DNA of 64,000 nt from Cordilura impudica (taxonomy: Eukaryota > Arthropoda > Insecta > Diptera > Scathophagidae): contig OY821519.1 in the NCBI GenBank assembly GCA_963682025.1, forward strand, positions 8,792,668 to 8,856,667, given 5' to 3'. Shown piece by piece: positions 63,931 through 64,000 of this stretch. The notes beneath the pieces are model-generated. The model searched no databases, was not told the DNA's origin, and saw nothing but the letters and a program-made list of their open reading frames with translations. The position numbers and the translations under genes are program-made. Each line of letters starts with the position of its first letter. Position 1 is the first letter of the stretch.

Positions 63931-64000
63931 AAACACTATAAGCCTTATTAGCTTAATTTGAAAATAAAAAGAGATTGGCTGAATAACTAACTGCATTTTA

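Overview
The window is nuclear DNA from a higher fly. It is very AT-rich, has short introns with GT/AG borders, and carries five conserved protein-coding genes whose best family matches are insect or animal proteins. The abundance of INE-1/DINE-1-like repeats carrying GTCCGTCCGTCTGT-type blocks, plus mariner, piggyBac, Tc1, hAT-like and copia elements, points to a brachyceran dipteran. A calyptrate (blow-fly or house-fly type) is my inference, not something the sequence proves. No rRNA, tRNA, CRISPR or bacterial-type operon is visible.

Layout. 1-17.8 kb is a gene-free transposon graveyard: a mariner split by a piggyBac element that itself holds an INE-1-like repeat and a long foldback, then a 490-bp MITE, a Tc1-like relic, a dead non-LTR retrotransposon, a 1.5-kb hAT-like foldback, and microsatellite-cored repeats. 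17.8-27.9 kb holds a head-to-head gene pair: Rcd5/MCRS1 (minus strand) and a BNIP2/caytaxin-like BCH-domain gene (plus strand). The third intron of the latter contains an apparently intact copia element with identical LTRs. 29.3-32.8 kb holds two non-LTR retrotransposon copies. 33.1-35.1 kb is ZC3H3 (minus), head-to-head with CCDC6 (about 37.0-45.05 kb, plus); a tandem pair of MITEs lies between them. 46.0-61.7 kb is SMSr/SAMD8 (plus), whose 9.6-kb first intron and 4.2-kb third intron are filled with repeats. 61.7-64 kb is 3' flank with another dispersed repeat.

The genes do not form a pathway. They are housekeeping-type genes: chromatin/centrosome (Rcd5), a lipid-binding-fold scaffold (BNIP2-like), mRNA 3'-end processing and export (ZC3H3), a coiled-coil regulator (CCDC6), and ER ceramide phosphoethanolamine synthesis (SMSr). 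I rebuilt their exons by eye from splice sites and conserved protein blocks, and every total coding length is a multiple of three.

The most informative feature is the repeat biology. I use four labels for dispersed families: A and B (INE-1/DINE-1-like, each with a 3' hairpin and a CTTACTTG-type end), C (tag CCAGCCCTCGAAATTCGAG), and D (TGAAAAA-type microsatellite core with a terminal hairpin). Several insertions have matching empty sites in the same window, so element ends and relative ages can be read directly.
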